A DNA stretch of 64,000 bases, taken from the NCBI GenBank assembly GCA_902141825.1, contig CABFPG010000006.1, forward strand, positions 310,001 to 374,000. The letters are read 5' to 3'. The DNA is from Thalassocella blandensis (GTDB taxonomy: Bacteria; Pseudomonadota; Gammaproteobacteria; Pseudomonadales; Cellvibrionaceae). Position numbers and translations under genes: made by a program. The notes under the pieces were generated by a model. The model made no database searches. It worked only from the letters and a program-made list of their open reading frames with translations, and was not told the origin of the DNA. Below are positions 9,538 through 18,536 of the stretch, piece after piece (the stretch's first letter is position 1; each line of letters begins with the position of its first letter).

Positions 9538-11272
9538 GTTTGGCCCCTGTTTTCATTGGTGGTATACGTACAATCCAAATTCACTACATACATTTTTGAA
9601 AGCTGAAAATGCAGCGTCCGTAGTAAATACATATTGGGAAATGACACGTAATGGAATATTTAGGTGCGCAAAGCTACGGGGAAATTATGACGTTTTTTTT
9701 ACTGTTGATTGAAAGCTCTGTTAAATTATTTTGACAATCTTTTTATTTTGACATGGGGAGACTGGCCATAGCGATTTGATCTATTTTCCAATCCTGTTCC
9801 TTCTGAAATTACTTTTTGATTAAATGACGGTAAGACTCACTTCAACCAAACACAAGAATGAAGAACGAAAAGCGAAAATAAAAATGAAAGTGAAAACGAA
9901 AATAAAAAAAATCAACTTTAGTCAGGCGGGACTTCATCATTGTCAATTAACGCAAAGTACAGATTCACTCAATAAGCAACAATTATCCAATTTAGATCCA
10001 AATCCGACTTTCTTAGTATCATAGCTCTTAAAGAGCAGAAGCGCCGTCCCACCAAAAAAAAGATTTTTTAATGATTCGTGAGATATTTTAGATCAAACAC
10101 AAATGTATTTTGAGGGTGGTCATATTAATATCTGAGAGTTTCTTTCAATGATTTTTTGATATAAATGAAATGTATTATTTTTTAGCTATTTATTTTAACT
10201 ATATTTTTTAACTTTAGATTTAACTCAATCTTTATTTAAACTTTTCTATTTTTACTAGCATTGTCAGCTAGCAATCGTTTAATACAGAAAATTAACTCAA
10301 GCAGTATTTTCTATTTCGCTTTATGTTATTTCTACAGAATTTCCGATGAACGCCCTCAGCTCTCAGCTCTCAGTTTTTAACCTTTAACTCTCAGCGCTCA
10401 GAAAAATAATGCGCTACTTTATTATGTATGTTTTACATTCACCATTAACCATTTAAGGTGGGTGGCATAATTTCTTTTGAGGAAGACTACTAATCTGTAA
10501 TAGTTACACTACATGCTGACAGGTAATCGTCACGAGTGCTATTTTCAACATCTAGTAAACTCGTTTTTAATAACGTAAATGCATTAATACGTTTATTATT
10601 TAAATTAAATATCGTTTTCTTATTTCGATAAACTATCGTAGTATGATGTGAAAAGCGTCATTATCAGATTTTCCTAATTCCAGTTTGCCCAAGTTCTCCA
10701 GATTAACTAAGATTGATGTGACATGACTCAAAGCAACGCGCCATTTTTTGCCTGCCAAATGCAGGAATAATTTGAAAAGTGCAGACAAACCTGAGGAATA
10801 AATAGAACCAAATTAAAACCTCATAAAAGTTTTATAATTTTAGACACAAATTAACATAAGCCTCCTCACAGAAAGTAAAATGACGTTTGACTTGAGATAA
10901 CACGACTTAAATTTATATTGGTTAGCACAACACAAGAACACGGGGCTCACAAACACGCTAATCAGATTTGTTATTCATGATTACATAATGCGTATGAGCA
11001 TTAACAAGGGTTCACCTCGGGCCATACTATGAAACACTAGGCTATGAAAAAACTAGATACAGAAAACTCTTAAGAATGGAAACATTAGAAACTGAAAAAT
11101 TAGCCCAAGAAAAAATTATTTCAAGTAAATATCATTACAGACTGGATAAACAAGAACCCCGTTAAGCATTGAGCTAACGAGACCAGACCAGAAAAGGGAA
11201 TTTACGAAGAAAAATTTATTAGTGAAAAGCTAAAAACGAAAAGCGCAAAGACAGCGTATTGAGATTAATTGC
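9538..11272. other. 1.7-kb AT-rich region without a recognisable gene
   Basis: 1735 bp, clearly richer in A and T than the flanking genes, with many short stop-broken frames. It contains two TTTTGACA copies 17 bp apart (9729-9736 and 9746-9753), a purine-rich stretch (about 9850-9910), CTCAGCT-type short repeats (about 10353-10402) and a degenerate 15-16 bp repeat (about 11026-11100). A 66-codon Lys-rich open frame at 9824-10024 has no convincing ribosome binding site. No RNA gene was recognised. It should hold the promoters of the TonB receptor and the GGDEF-EAL gene. Confidence 0.6.
11026..11100. repeat. Degenerate 15-16 bp tandem repeat
   Basis: About five diverged units of the form ATGAAAxACTAGxCT, about 180 bp before the GGDEF-EAL gene. 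Boundaries are approximate and the similarity is weak compared with the other repeat loci. Confidence 0.4.
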
Positions 11273-13486
11273 ATGATTAATTTGACCGACTCAGCATCTG
11301 TAGCAAACAAACTACAGCAGGTACCGGATGATGTTCAACTCGGGACTATGATGCACGCTCCTTTTGCAGTCGCCTGGTTCGATACTCAAGGTCACCTGCT
11401 CGATTGCAATCATGCGTTTCATGTAAAAGCCAATTTTGATACAACGCCTTCTCTCGTCAATAGCGTTCACAGTATTTTCCCTTCCATCAACACCATGCGC
11501 TGGTCCCAGCTTTTACAGGAACTCAGTGAAGAACCCTTTATTCAATCCAGCGAACAAATTCTCACACCCAGCGGGCCTAGCACAACTGAAATAACCCTGC
11601 GCGCAATTTCACAGAACAAGAATCAACACTATATCGCACTCTTTATTGGCAATATTTTAAATGATTCCAAATACCAGGGTATTCAAACATTGCAGCACGA
11701 AGTACTCGAAGCGGTGGCAGTAGGAAAGCCCTTGAATATTTTAATGGAGACCATCTGTACACGAGTCGAAGCATTGGCTCCAGAGGTGGTCTGCACAGTT
11801 TTACTGGTCGACAACGAAGGCAAAGTACACCCTTGCTCCGCTCCCAGTATGCCCGATTTTTTCTCCGTCGCAATCGATAACGAACCGATTGGACCGCAAG
11901 CGGGCTCCTGTGGAACAGCGGCCTGGCGAGGCGAGGCAGTAGAAGTAACTGATATCGCCAATGATCCTCTTTGGGTGAATTATAAAGATTTAGCGCTATC
12001 AATAGGTTTACTGGCATGCTGGTCCAACCCAATTTTTACACGAGACGGTCGGGTTGTGGGAACCTTCGCGCTTTACTATCGAGAAAAGCGCGGCGCGAGC
12101 GACTTTCATCGGCAAATGGTTGAAGCTTGCGTACATTTATGTAGTTTAGCCATTGAGCACGAAGAATCTGAAAAACAGATTTATCATCTGGCTTTTCATG
12201 ATCCGCTAACGGGCCTGGCAAACCGAATGTTATTGCGCGATCGCGCTATGCTGGCCTTACAACAGGTTAAACAACGTAATAACTCTTTAACCGTGTTGTT
12301 TATGGATTTGGACCGTTTTAAAACTATCAATGATTCCCTCGGCCATAGTTTGGGAGATCAACTGCTAAAGACTGTTGCTGATCGACTGCGACAGCAAATG
12401 AAACCTGCCGATACAATTGCACGCCTCGGTGGAGATGAATTTATTATTCTTCTAACTGAAACGAATGCATCTCAAGCGCGAGTGATTGTCGAACGACTAC
12501 TCAAAAACATTACCACACCGATAGTCATGAGCGGTGTTGAAATAGCAGCGACCGCAAGTGTTGGTTTAAGCGTGGCTCCAGATGATGACCTGGATTTTGA
12601 AAACCTGTTAAAAAATGCAGATGTCGCCATGTACAAAGCAAAAGCGGCAGGACGGAATACTTACCAGTTTTTTCAAAAACATATGAATGACTTGGTGGTT
12701 GATCGCATTACAATGGAATCCGCATTAAGACGCGCCATTAGTGAAAGAGAACTGGAAGTTTATTACCAACCTCAAATCAATATCATTAGCAACGAGATTT
12801 ACGGCCTCGAAGCTTTAGTACGCTGGCAACACCCTGAACGCGGCTTAATTTCACCCGACACATTTATTCCTCTGGCGGAAGAAATGGGCCTGATCAGTGA
12901 AATTGATCAGTGGGTTATCGAAGAAGGTTGTCGTCAATGCGTTGAATGGCGAAAGCAAGGCATTGACATCAAACACCTGTCCGTCAATTTGTCAGCAGCT
13001 GATTTCCTCAATCAAAATTTGCTTCCCACCATATTGCAAACCCTGGCCAAGTATCAACTCGCGACTTCTTGCCTGACTCTCGAAATCACTGAGGGGCTGA
13101 TGCTAAATTCCGTTCCGGATACGGTTGCTCTGCTGGATAAAATGAGCGAAATTGGCTTAGGGCTGGCCGTCGATGATTTTGGAACAGGATATTCCAGCTT
13201 AAGCTACATCAAACAATTTCCAATCAACGAACTTAAAGTGGACCAGAGTTTTGTAAAAGGTATCGCCGATGATGAAGGCGATCGGGCTTTAGCACACGCG
13301 ATCATTCAAATGGGTGCCATTTTAAATTTAACAGTAGTTGCAGAAGGGGTTGAAACTGCACAGCAACTGGAAATAATTCGCAACCTCGGATGCCCGGTCG
13401 TCCAAGGTTATCACTTCTGTAAACCGCTTCCGGCGGAGGCATTAAATGAATGGCTCCAGCAAAGCAAATTTATTCAACGCGCCTAA
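11273..13486 (+). CDS. GAF-GGDEF-EAL cyclic-di-GMP turnover protein
   Basis: A 737-residue soluble protein. It has an N-terminal PAS-like region (about 20-130), a GAF sensor domain (about 140-300), a diguanylate cyclase domain with intact GGDEF at 386-390, and a phosphodiesterase domain with E513-A514-L515 and the downstream DDFGTGYSSL and KVDQSFV motifs. Both catalytic signatures are complete, so it could either make or break c-di-GMP, with the GAF domain setting the balance. No membrane segment is evident. It is transcribed alone after the long AT-rich gap and is convergent with the mscS gene, whose stop is only 38 bp away. Confidence 0.95.
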   Translation: MINLTDSASVANKLQQVPDDVQLGTMMHAPFAVAWFDTQGHLLDCNHAFHVKANFDTTPSLVNSVHSIFPSINTMRWSQLLQELSEEPFIQSSEQILTPSGPSTTEITLRAISQNKNQHYIALFIGNILNDSKYQGIQTLQHEVLEAVAVGKPLNILMETICTRVEALAPEVVCTVLLVDNEGKVHPCSAPSMPDFFSVAIDNEPIGPQAGSCGTAAWRGEAVEVTDIANDPLWVNYKDLALSIGLLACWSNPIFTRDGRVVGTFALYYREKRGASDFHRQMVEACVHLCSLAIEHEESEKQIYHLAFHDPLTGLANRMLLRDRAMLALQQVKQRNNSLTVLFMDLDRFKTINDSLGHSLGDQLLKTVADRLRQQMKPADTIARLGGDEFIILLTETNASQARVIVERLLKNITTPIVMSGVEIAATASVGLSVAPDDDLDFENLLKNADVAMYKAKAAGRNTYQFFQKHMNDLVVDRITMESALRRAISERELEVYYQPQINIISNEIYGLEALVRWQHPERGLISPDTFIPLAEEMGLISEIDQWVIEEGCRQCVEWRKQGIDIKHLSVNLSAADFLNQNLLPTILQTLAKYQLATSCLTLEITEGLMLNSVPDTVALLDKMSEIGLGLAVDDFGTGYSSLSYIKQFPINELKVDQSFVKGIADDEGDRALAHAIIQMGAILNLTVVAEGVETAQQLEIIRNLGCPVVQGYHFCKPLPAEALNEWLQQSKFIQRA

Positions 13487-13524
13487 ACAAAGCCAGCAAC
13501 CAAACGTCTAAGCTCGCGTAGCCA

Positions 13525-14319
13525 TCAATATCCTCCTTGAGGATGATTAATCTTGTGTTCTTTAAACGCCTGGTGGCATCGTTCAATCACTTCCGATTCG
13601 AATTTTTTTTCGTATATGACTTCTAAAACGTAAGCCTTAAGACAAACTCTTGTTAGTAGCATATTGCCAATGATTTCATCACGGAATAACACTTGTATGG
13701 GTTTTTCCAAATAAACGCATCGGCTACTCACGGCCGCTTCTCTTACCAATTTTTCTACTATTTTAAGGTCGCTGTCAGGCCGAACATAGATAAACACTTC
13801 CACCTGCATATCCAAATCACCGGCATTGGCACTGGTTACTGGACTATTCATAAATTCACTGTTGGGAACGGTCACGATGGAATCATCAAGCGTTCGTATA
13901 CGAGTAGATCGCACGCCGATTGATACCACATCACCATAAATATCGCCAAACCGCACACGATCCCCCACACGAAATGAGCGGTCGAACATCACAATAAAGC
14001 CGGAGAGAATTGATGCTGCGACATCTTTTGCACCGATAGCGAAAGCTAAGCCGATAGACCCAGCGATAGCCAACGCGGCCTCTTTACTGCGGAACAGTAA
14101 AAATACTGCCAGAGCAATCGACCCCACGATTAGTACAAAATTAACCATCGTCATCGCCTGCTCTATACGCAAGCGATAGTCGGGAAAAGCTTTGGCAAAT
14201 CGACTAGAGAAAACCTTAAAGGTCTTCGCCAGAAAAATTGCGATGGCAAGTACTGTGAGTGATACGATAAATCGTGAAAAATCAAAAGCGGTGAAAATTT
14301 CATAGGCATTTGAATTCAT
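13525..14319 (-). CDS. MscS-family mechanosensitive channel (coupled to upstream ATPase gene)
   Basis: A 264-residue MscS-type channel. It has two N-terminal membrane helices, the Ala/Gly-rich pore helix around LAIAGSIGLAFAIGAKDVAASILSGF, and the beta domain with DRSFRVGDRVRFGDIYGDV and TVPNSEF. The start at 14319 overlaps the stop of the preceding gene by 4 nt (ATGA), so translation is probably coupled. Longer reading to 14400 lies inside the upstream gene and is rejected. As last gene of the leftward unit it is likely to work with the membrane ATPase, perhaps as the pore of a split MscK/MscM-like channel in which the periplasmic coiled coil is on the partner protein. Confidence 0.9.
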   Translation of the reverse strand: MNSNAYEIFTAFDFSRFIVSLTVLAIAIFLAKTFKVFSSRFAKAFPDYRLRIEQAMTMVNFVLIVGSIALAVFLLFRSKEAALAIAGSIGLAFAIGAKDVAASILSGFIVMFDRSFRVGDRVRFGDIYGDVVSIGVRSTRIRTLDDSIVTVPNSEFMNSPVTSANAGDLDMQVEVFIYVRPDSDLKIVEKLVREAAVSSRCVYLEKPIQVLFRDEIIGNMLLTRVCLKAYVLEVIYEKKFESEVIERCHQAFKEHKINHPQGGY

Positions 14320-17051
14320 AGTTTTTGCCCTCGAAACAAAAATTGTCTTTTCTCCAGATAGTTTTCTACCGCACGGGACCAGAAGCTCTCCACGTGCCAA
14401 CTGGTTCTACCATCCTGAGTGAGAGAGAAAACCATATTATATGGTGCCAGCTCCTGGATTCTTCTGCGCACCATAATATCGGAAGTATTCATAACACTGG
14501 CCAGCCCATCCAGATTTAATCCGTTGTGCTCAATCAATGCTGCCAGCAACATAAGCGTAGTATCCTGCAAACCTTCCAGCACTCGCTGTTCAGGCACTTC
14601 AAATAGATGCACCTTTGTATTGCCATTATCCCAAACCAGTGATGACTTCCAGAAATACAAAGCCTGCCGAGGATTACCCTTGGTGTAATCCCACAGAATT
14701 CGAAAATATAACGCCGTGTTCTTTTCTTCTATTTCCTGCTCCGATAGCGACCTTTTCTGCTCAAGGTAATGAGCTTTCTTTTCTTGAGACAAATTAAGAT
14801 GACTAAAATCCGGCGCTTTTGGATTGGTATCAAAGTGACGGTTCAGCAGCATTTTCTTGAGTAATTCTTCATCCATACCTTTGATGTTTAGGACATCAGT
14901 AAAACTCTGAGATCCAATCACGGCCTGTTTGACAATCGTCCAGGCATAAGAAGTACAGGTGAGAATCCAAAAGTGTTTTTCAGATGTTTGCAATAATACG
15001 TCTAACAAAAAGGCAAAGCCGTCAAAGCCGCCAACCTTGCGTAACATTGAATTTTCAATATTCTCCAAAGTAATGACTGAAGGCGGCATTTGTTTTAACT
15101 CTTCTACTAATTGAGCTCCATCCACCAGTTTTTTATCAAGAATAGTTTTCGACAATCGTTGACATATTTTTTCTACATCAGTATCACCATTCATCAGTGA
15201 AGCGCTTTTCGCCTGCAGGGCATTAGCTCTCAAAAACTGACTTATGATTTCAGACTTCCCTATCCCCCTGTCACCGCACAGCAGTATCCTTTGGCCTACC
15301 TGATGCTTTTTCCAATCTTCAAAATAATCGGCTAACGTTTGCTCGGCATCGTCTCGGGTAACATACCATTGTTTCTGTGCTGGATTCAGGAAATCGAATG
15401 CCTCCCAATATGGTTGAGGAAACCATGACTGATCCAGTACAAGCGTGGACTTTCTGTATTGACGTTCCAAAATGGCCCGGCTGATCATAGCCTGAAACCG
15501 CTTAGTCATTTCCATTTCATTCAGCTGCTCCATTAAAAAATGCCAAGCAACTCGATAAACGCCCAAACCTCCGCCAGCCAGCAATACCAGCGGTTCCCAC
15601 ACCCTACCTTGAGACCGCTCCGTCAATGAGTTCCAGAATTTTGAATGCGTCGCTTTTATATTTATCATACGCCAGCGTTCACGATCTAAAGCAATGCAAA
15701 CGAACAAAGCGACCAAAAATACAAACGCAATTAATTTGGAAAGATAGAAATAGAGAAGTGATTCCTGCAAGCTTGCCGAAATCAAACTATTGGCAATGCT
15801 GACTATCAGCCAATACCCTAAGTACAGCTTGGGCAACAGCTCAAACACCGTCTCCATGGCCGATACTTCCTGCGCATTTCGTGATTGGCGCAGTTCACGT
15901 TGACTGATACGTGGACTTAGAAAGTTAATCACCCCGTTAACAAGAAGAAAGATAATAATGTAATGTAAGCTTGGCTTTAAAATAGCAGCATAACCAAAAC
16001 CCAAGCGCACCAGAATATTAATACAAAGCTCTCCCACCAATAGAATGATGAGAAATACATACAACTCTTTGAATAGTTGAGTCACAATCAGCGAGGTTTT
16101 AAAAAACCGTGTACCCTTTAAGTTTTTAATCGCCCAACTTTGAATGTTCGTCAGTATTTTCTTTCTGTTTTTGAACAGCCAGTAAATCAAAAACGCAAGT
16201 AAGACAAGCTTGAAAATCTGCCGAATCACACTAAACGTTAACAATCGTTTAGTCTTCGCTTTGTAATCCTTAAGCCATTGTTCACGCCATATATAATAGC
16301 GCGTAGTAGCTGCCAGACTGTTCAGTTCAATCAGCAGGGGGTCCATATTGTTCAATGCAAATGCATTCCCCTGAATGATTTCATGTACCAATAATCCACG
16401 GATGGAAAACAGTTCTTGGCGGTAAGTGTTTTCCCACTGGATATTCGTTAAAATCTGGGATTGTTCGCGATCTTTGATCGTTTTCGAAATATTTTGAAAC
16501 TGGCTTTGTAATTGGTGAATCTGCGCTATAAGAGCTTTTATCTGCTGCGGATCATTGTCTCGTTCATTCAAGTTGACTTCTGCATCATTCACCGTAATCT
16601 CAAATTCGCCGGCAAGATAGTAGTCCCAAAACGCCTGCTTTGATGATACACGCAGGTTTGACGCAGCAATGCGATCACGAACTTCTTTTCTTAGAACACG
16701 AAAGTTCTGACTCCCAGGAAGAAAGGATTCATCTTCAAACGCATATAGAATGTCATCGTGGATTTTTTTCCATGCCGCCTTTTCTGCCTGGACTCTATCA
16801 GCAACCTCAGATAGCTGACTCTTTCGCTGATCTGCCAAGGTAAGAGACTGTCGGTACTCCTCTAAAAGCTGTTCCAGTCTTTTCTCTCGCTCCTGAATGA
16901 CTATTTCAATATTTTGGCGGATCGATTCACTGCTTTCTACTTCTCCACCTGGTGAAATACCGGTGTCCTGCACGCCGTCATCAGCAAGGCAAAGATTAGC
17001 GATTAACATCACTACAAACGAAGTAATCACCAGTTTAATCTTCTTTCTCAT
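14316..17051 (-). CDS. Membrane-anchored P-loop ATPase with periplasmic coiled coil and C-terminal winged helix
   Basis: A 911-residue protein of no family I can name. Seen in order: signal sequence ending near LCLA-DDG; a coiled-coil region of about 250 residues, probably periplasmic; about six hydrophobic helices (residues about 285-510); then a cytoplasmic NTPase module with Walker A GDRGIGKS (about 590), a Walker B-like strand VITLENIE and a sensor-like WILTCTS; last, a winged-helix-like region. The start at 17051 is supported by AAGGAG just upstream and by the signal sequence; reading from 17249 would overlap the preceding gene. The coiled coil plus helices recall MscK/MscM periplasmic parts, and the AAA+/STAND-like module is a likely gate or sensor. 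It overlaps mscS by 4 nt. Confidence 0.8.
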   Translation of the reverse strand: MRKKIKLVITSFVVMLIANLCLADDGVQDTGISPGGEVESSESIRQNIEIVIQEREKRLEQLLEEYRQSLTLADQRKSQLSEVADRVQAEKAAWKKIHDDILYAFEDESFLPGSQNFRVLRKEVRDRIAASNLRVSSKQAFWDYYLAGEFEITVNDAEVNLNERDNDPQQIKALIAQIHQLQSQFQNISKTIKDREQSQILTNIQWENTYRQELFSIRGLLVHEIIQGNAFALNNMDPLLIELNSLAATTRYYIWREQWLKDYKAKTKRLLTFSVIRQIFKLVLLAFLIYWLFKNRKKILTNIQSWAIKNLKGTRFFKTSLIVTQLFKELYVFLIILLVGELCINILVRLGFGYAAILKPSLHYIIIFLLVNGVINFLSPRISQRELRQSRNAQEVSAMETVFELLPKLYLGYWLIVSIANSLISASLQESLLYFYLSKLIAFVFLVALFVCIALDRERWRMINIKATHSKFWNSLTERSQGRVWEPLVLLAGGGLGVYRVAWHFLMEQLNEMEMTKRFQAMISRAILERQYRKSTLVLDQSWFPQPYWEAFDFLNPAQKQWYVTRDDAEQTLADYFEDWKKHQVGQRILLCGDRGIGKSEIISQFLRANALQAKSASLMNGDTDVEKICQRLSKTILDKKLVDGAQLVEELKQMPPSVITLENIENSMLRKVGGFDGFAFLLDVLLQTSEKHFWILTCTSYAWTIVKQAVIGSQSFTDVLNIKGMDEELLKKMLLNRHFDTNPKAPDFSHLNLSQEKKAHYLEQKRSLSEQEIEEKNTALYFRILWDYTKGNPRQALYFWKSSLVWDNGNTKVHLFEVPEQRVLEGLQDTTLMLLAALIEHNGLNLDGLASVMNTSDIMVRRRIQELAPYNMVFSLTQDGRTSWHVESFWSRAVENYLEKRQFLFRGQKL

Positions 17052-17181
17052 ACACTCCTTCCAAGCGTAGCGGTTCTGTTTTTGTATGTTATTTGTGATT
17101 TTTATACTGTTGTCAGTGTCAAGCACGCGTTGCAAAGCGATGCCAGAAAGCGAAGGCCTTACGTTTAAATGTAAGCCAATA

Positions 17182-18510
17182 TTAATCACTTTCACCCGAC
17201 TTTTTGACCTGTTCTGCACTACCCTCATCCTGCACAATGACTTTTTCACGGGTTAACACGGCCTGATGTATCGCTGCTGCCAGGCGGGAATGATCCCAGG
17301 CGGAATTGACTTTCAACACATTGGAAATCAAGGCAACCAGATAGCGATATGGTTTTGCATCGCCCGGGAGGGATTCGACCACCGCAATAGAGTTCATGAA
17401 GTTGCGTTTATTGCCCATGTATTTCGCGCACCGGTATCCCTCTTCCGGCTGACATTGATACAGAGATCCACTTTTAAAAAACACTGCAGACTTATTCAGT
17501 TCTGGCGCATACACATAGCGGTAGCGGCGTTTCGTCATGTAGAGGTAACGTTTTATTTCCAGGCTACTCCAGGGGTCGACCAATCGCCCTTGCTCCATTC
17601 TAAGTAAATAACTGGCGAGCATTTTAGTTGAAGCATAGGATTCTGTGCCGGGAATATAACGCTTACCCGTACTTGTCCAAAACGATCCCTGCTGGAATTG
17701 TTTTGGGTTTAGCTCTGCACTCAGAACCGGCTCAAAAGATACGGCTAAGGCGAGCTCAGCCAATTGTTTACGGGGTGTTTCTTTAAAGAACGCCTGTGCC
17801 TTTTCCGCTGACACAGGATATTGCTCACCGAAATGGCGCATCAGCATGGCTTCCCGCCAAACCACACTTCCAGCACCATTCGCCGAGGCAGACACCATAT
17901 GGTCCAGCCATTCACTTAACGAAAAGACATCATTCGGATTTAAAATCGAAAACTGATTAGATTTACTCGTCGCGTTGAACTTGGGAACTTTATGCTCATC
18001 ATAAATTACCCAATCTCCTGCTTGCACTTGGGTCTCACGCAAAATCCGCTGCCGATCTTCCGTTTTTGGGAAGGCCTTAGCCAAGGCATCAAACATGCCC
18101 AGCATGGTAATCACTTTGCCTACACTGCCAACGTTCTGCGTTTTCTCAATATTGCGCCCGGCCCATACGATATTTTTTTCATCCGCATAATCAATAACCA
18201 TGACGCTATATGATGGATCACGCGTTTTAAAAATAGAATCTATCGCTGCTTGCAACGAAGCGCTTTGATTAGCTTGATGGATATCGGCTGTTACCCCTTC
18301 CAGATGCAATGCAATATTGTCTGTTTTTAGCAAGGCTCCAAGCGGTAACAAAGGAGGCCGTCCGGATTCTTGCGCGGCTGCGTACCCCAACAGACGTTTA
18401 ATCCCGGTCTCATCAGCGCCATCCAACGGATATGCAAGCACCGCTGTGGGTGAACTTAGCAGGATGCCCATCACCAGAAGTTTTATCACTATAGAAACGG
18501 TATGCATCAT
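17182..18510 (-). CDS. Exported beta-lactamase-fold serine hydrolase (envelope)
   Basis: A 442-residue protein with a signal peptide ending near AVLA-YP. It has the SxxK motif S129-V-G-K132 (NVGSVGKVITML) and a KSG triad (FFKSGSLY) of the penicillin-binding-protein/class A beta-lactamase fold. It is longer than class A beta-lactamases (about 290 residues), and no clear Omega-loop Glu was found, so an envelope peptidase, esterase or transpeptidase-like role is more likely than drug resistance. It is the second gene of the leftward unit, 26 bp after the dikinase gene and about 130 bp before the ATPase gene. The shared unit suggests it acts on the same periplasmic substrate as the dikinase. Confidence 0.8.
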   Translation of the reverse strand: MMHTVSIVIKLLVMGILLSSPTAVLAYPLDGADETGIKRLLGYAAAQESGRPPLLPLGALLKTDNIALHLEGVTADIHQANQSASLQAAIDSIFKTRDPSYSVMVIDYADEKNIVWAGRNIEKTQNVGSVGKVITMLGMFDALAKAFPKTEDRQRILRETQVQAGDWVIYDEHKVPKFNATSKSNQFSILNPNDVFSLSEWLDHMVSASANGAGSVVWREAMLMRHFGEQYPVSAEKAQAFFKETPRKQLAELALAVSFEPVLSAELNPKQFQQGSFWTSTGKRYIPGTESYASTKMLASYLLRMEQGRLVDPWSSLEIKRYLYMTKRRYRYVYAPELNKSAVFFKSGSLYQCQPEEGYRCAKYMGNKRNFMNSIAVVESLPGDAKPYRYLVALISNVLKVNSAWDHSRLAAAIHQAVLTREKVIVQDEGSAEQVKKSGESD

Positions 18511-18536
18511 GATACAAATCTCGAGTATTTGAATAT

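Noticed and set aside
9824-10024. 66-codon Lys-rich open frame
   Set aside because: Composition follows the AT-rich, purine-rich DNA; no convincing ribosome binding site or family.
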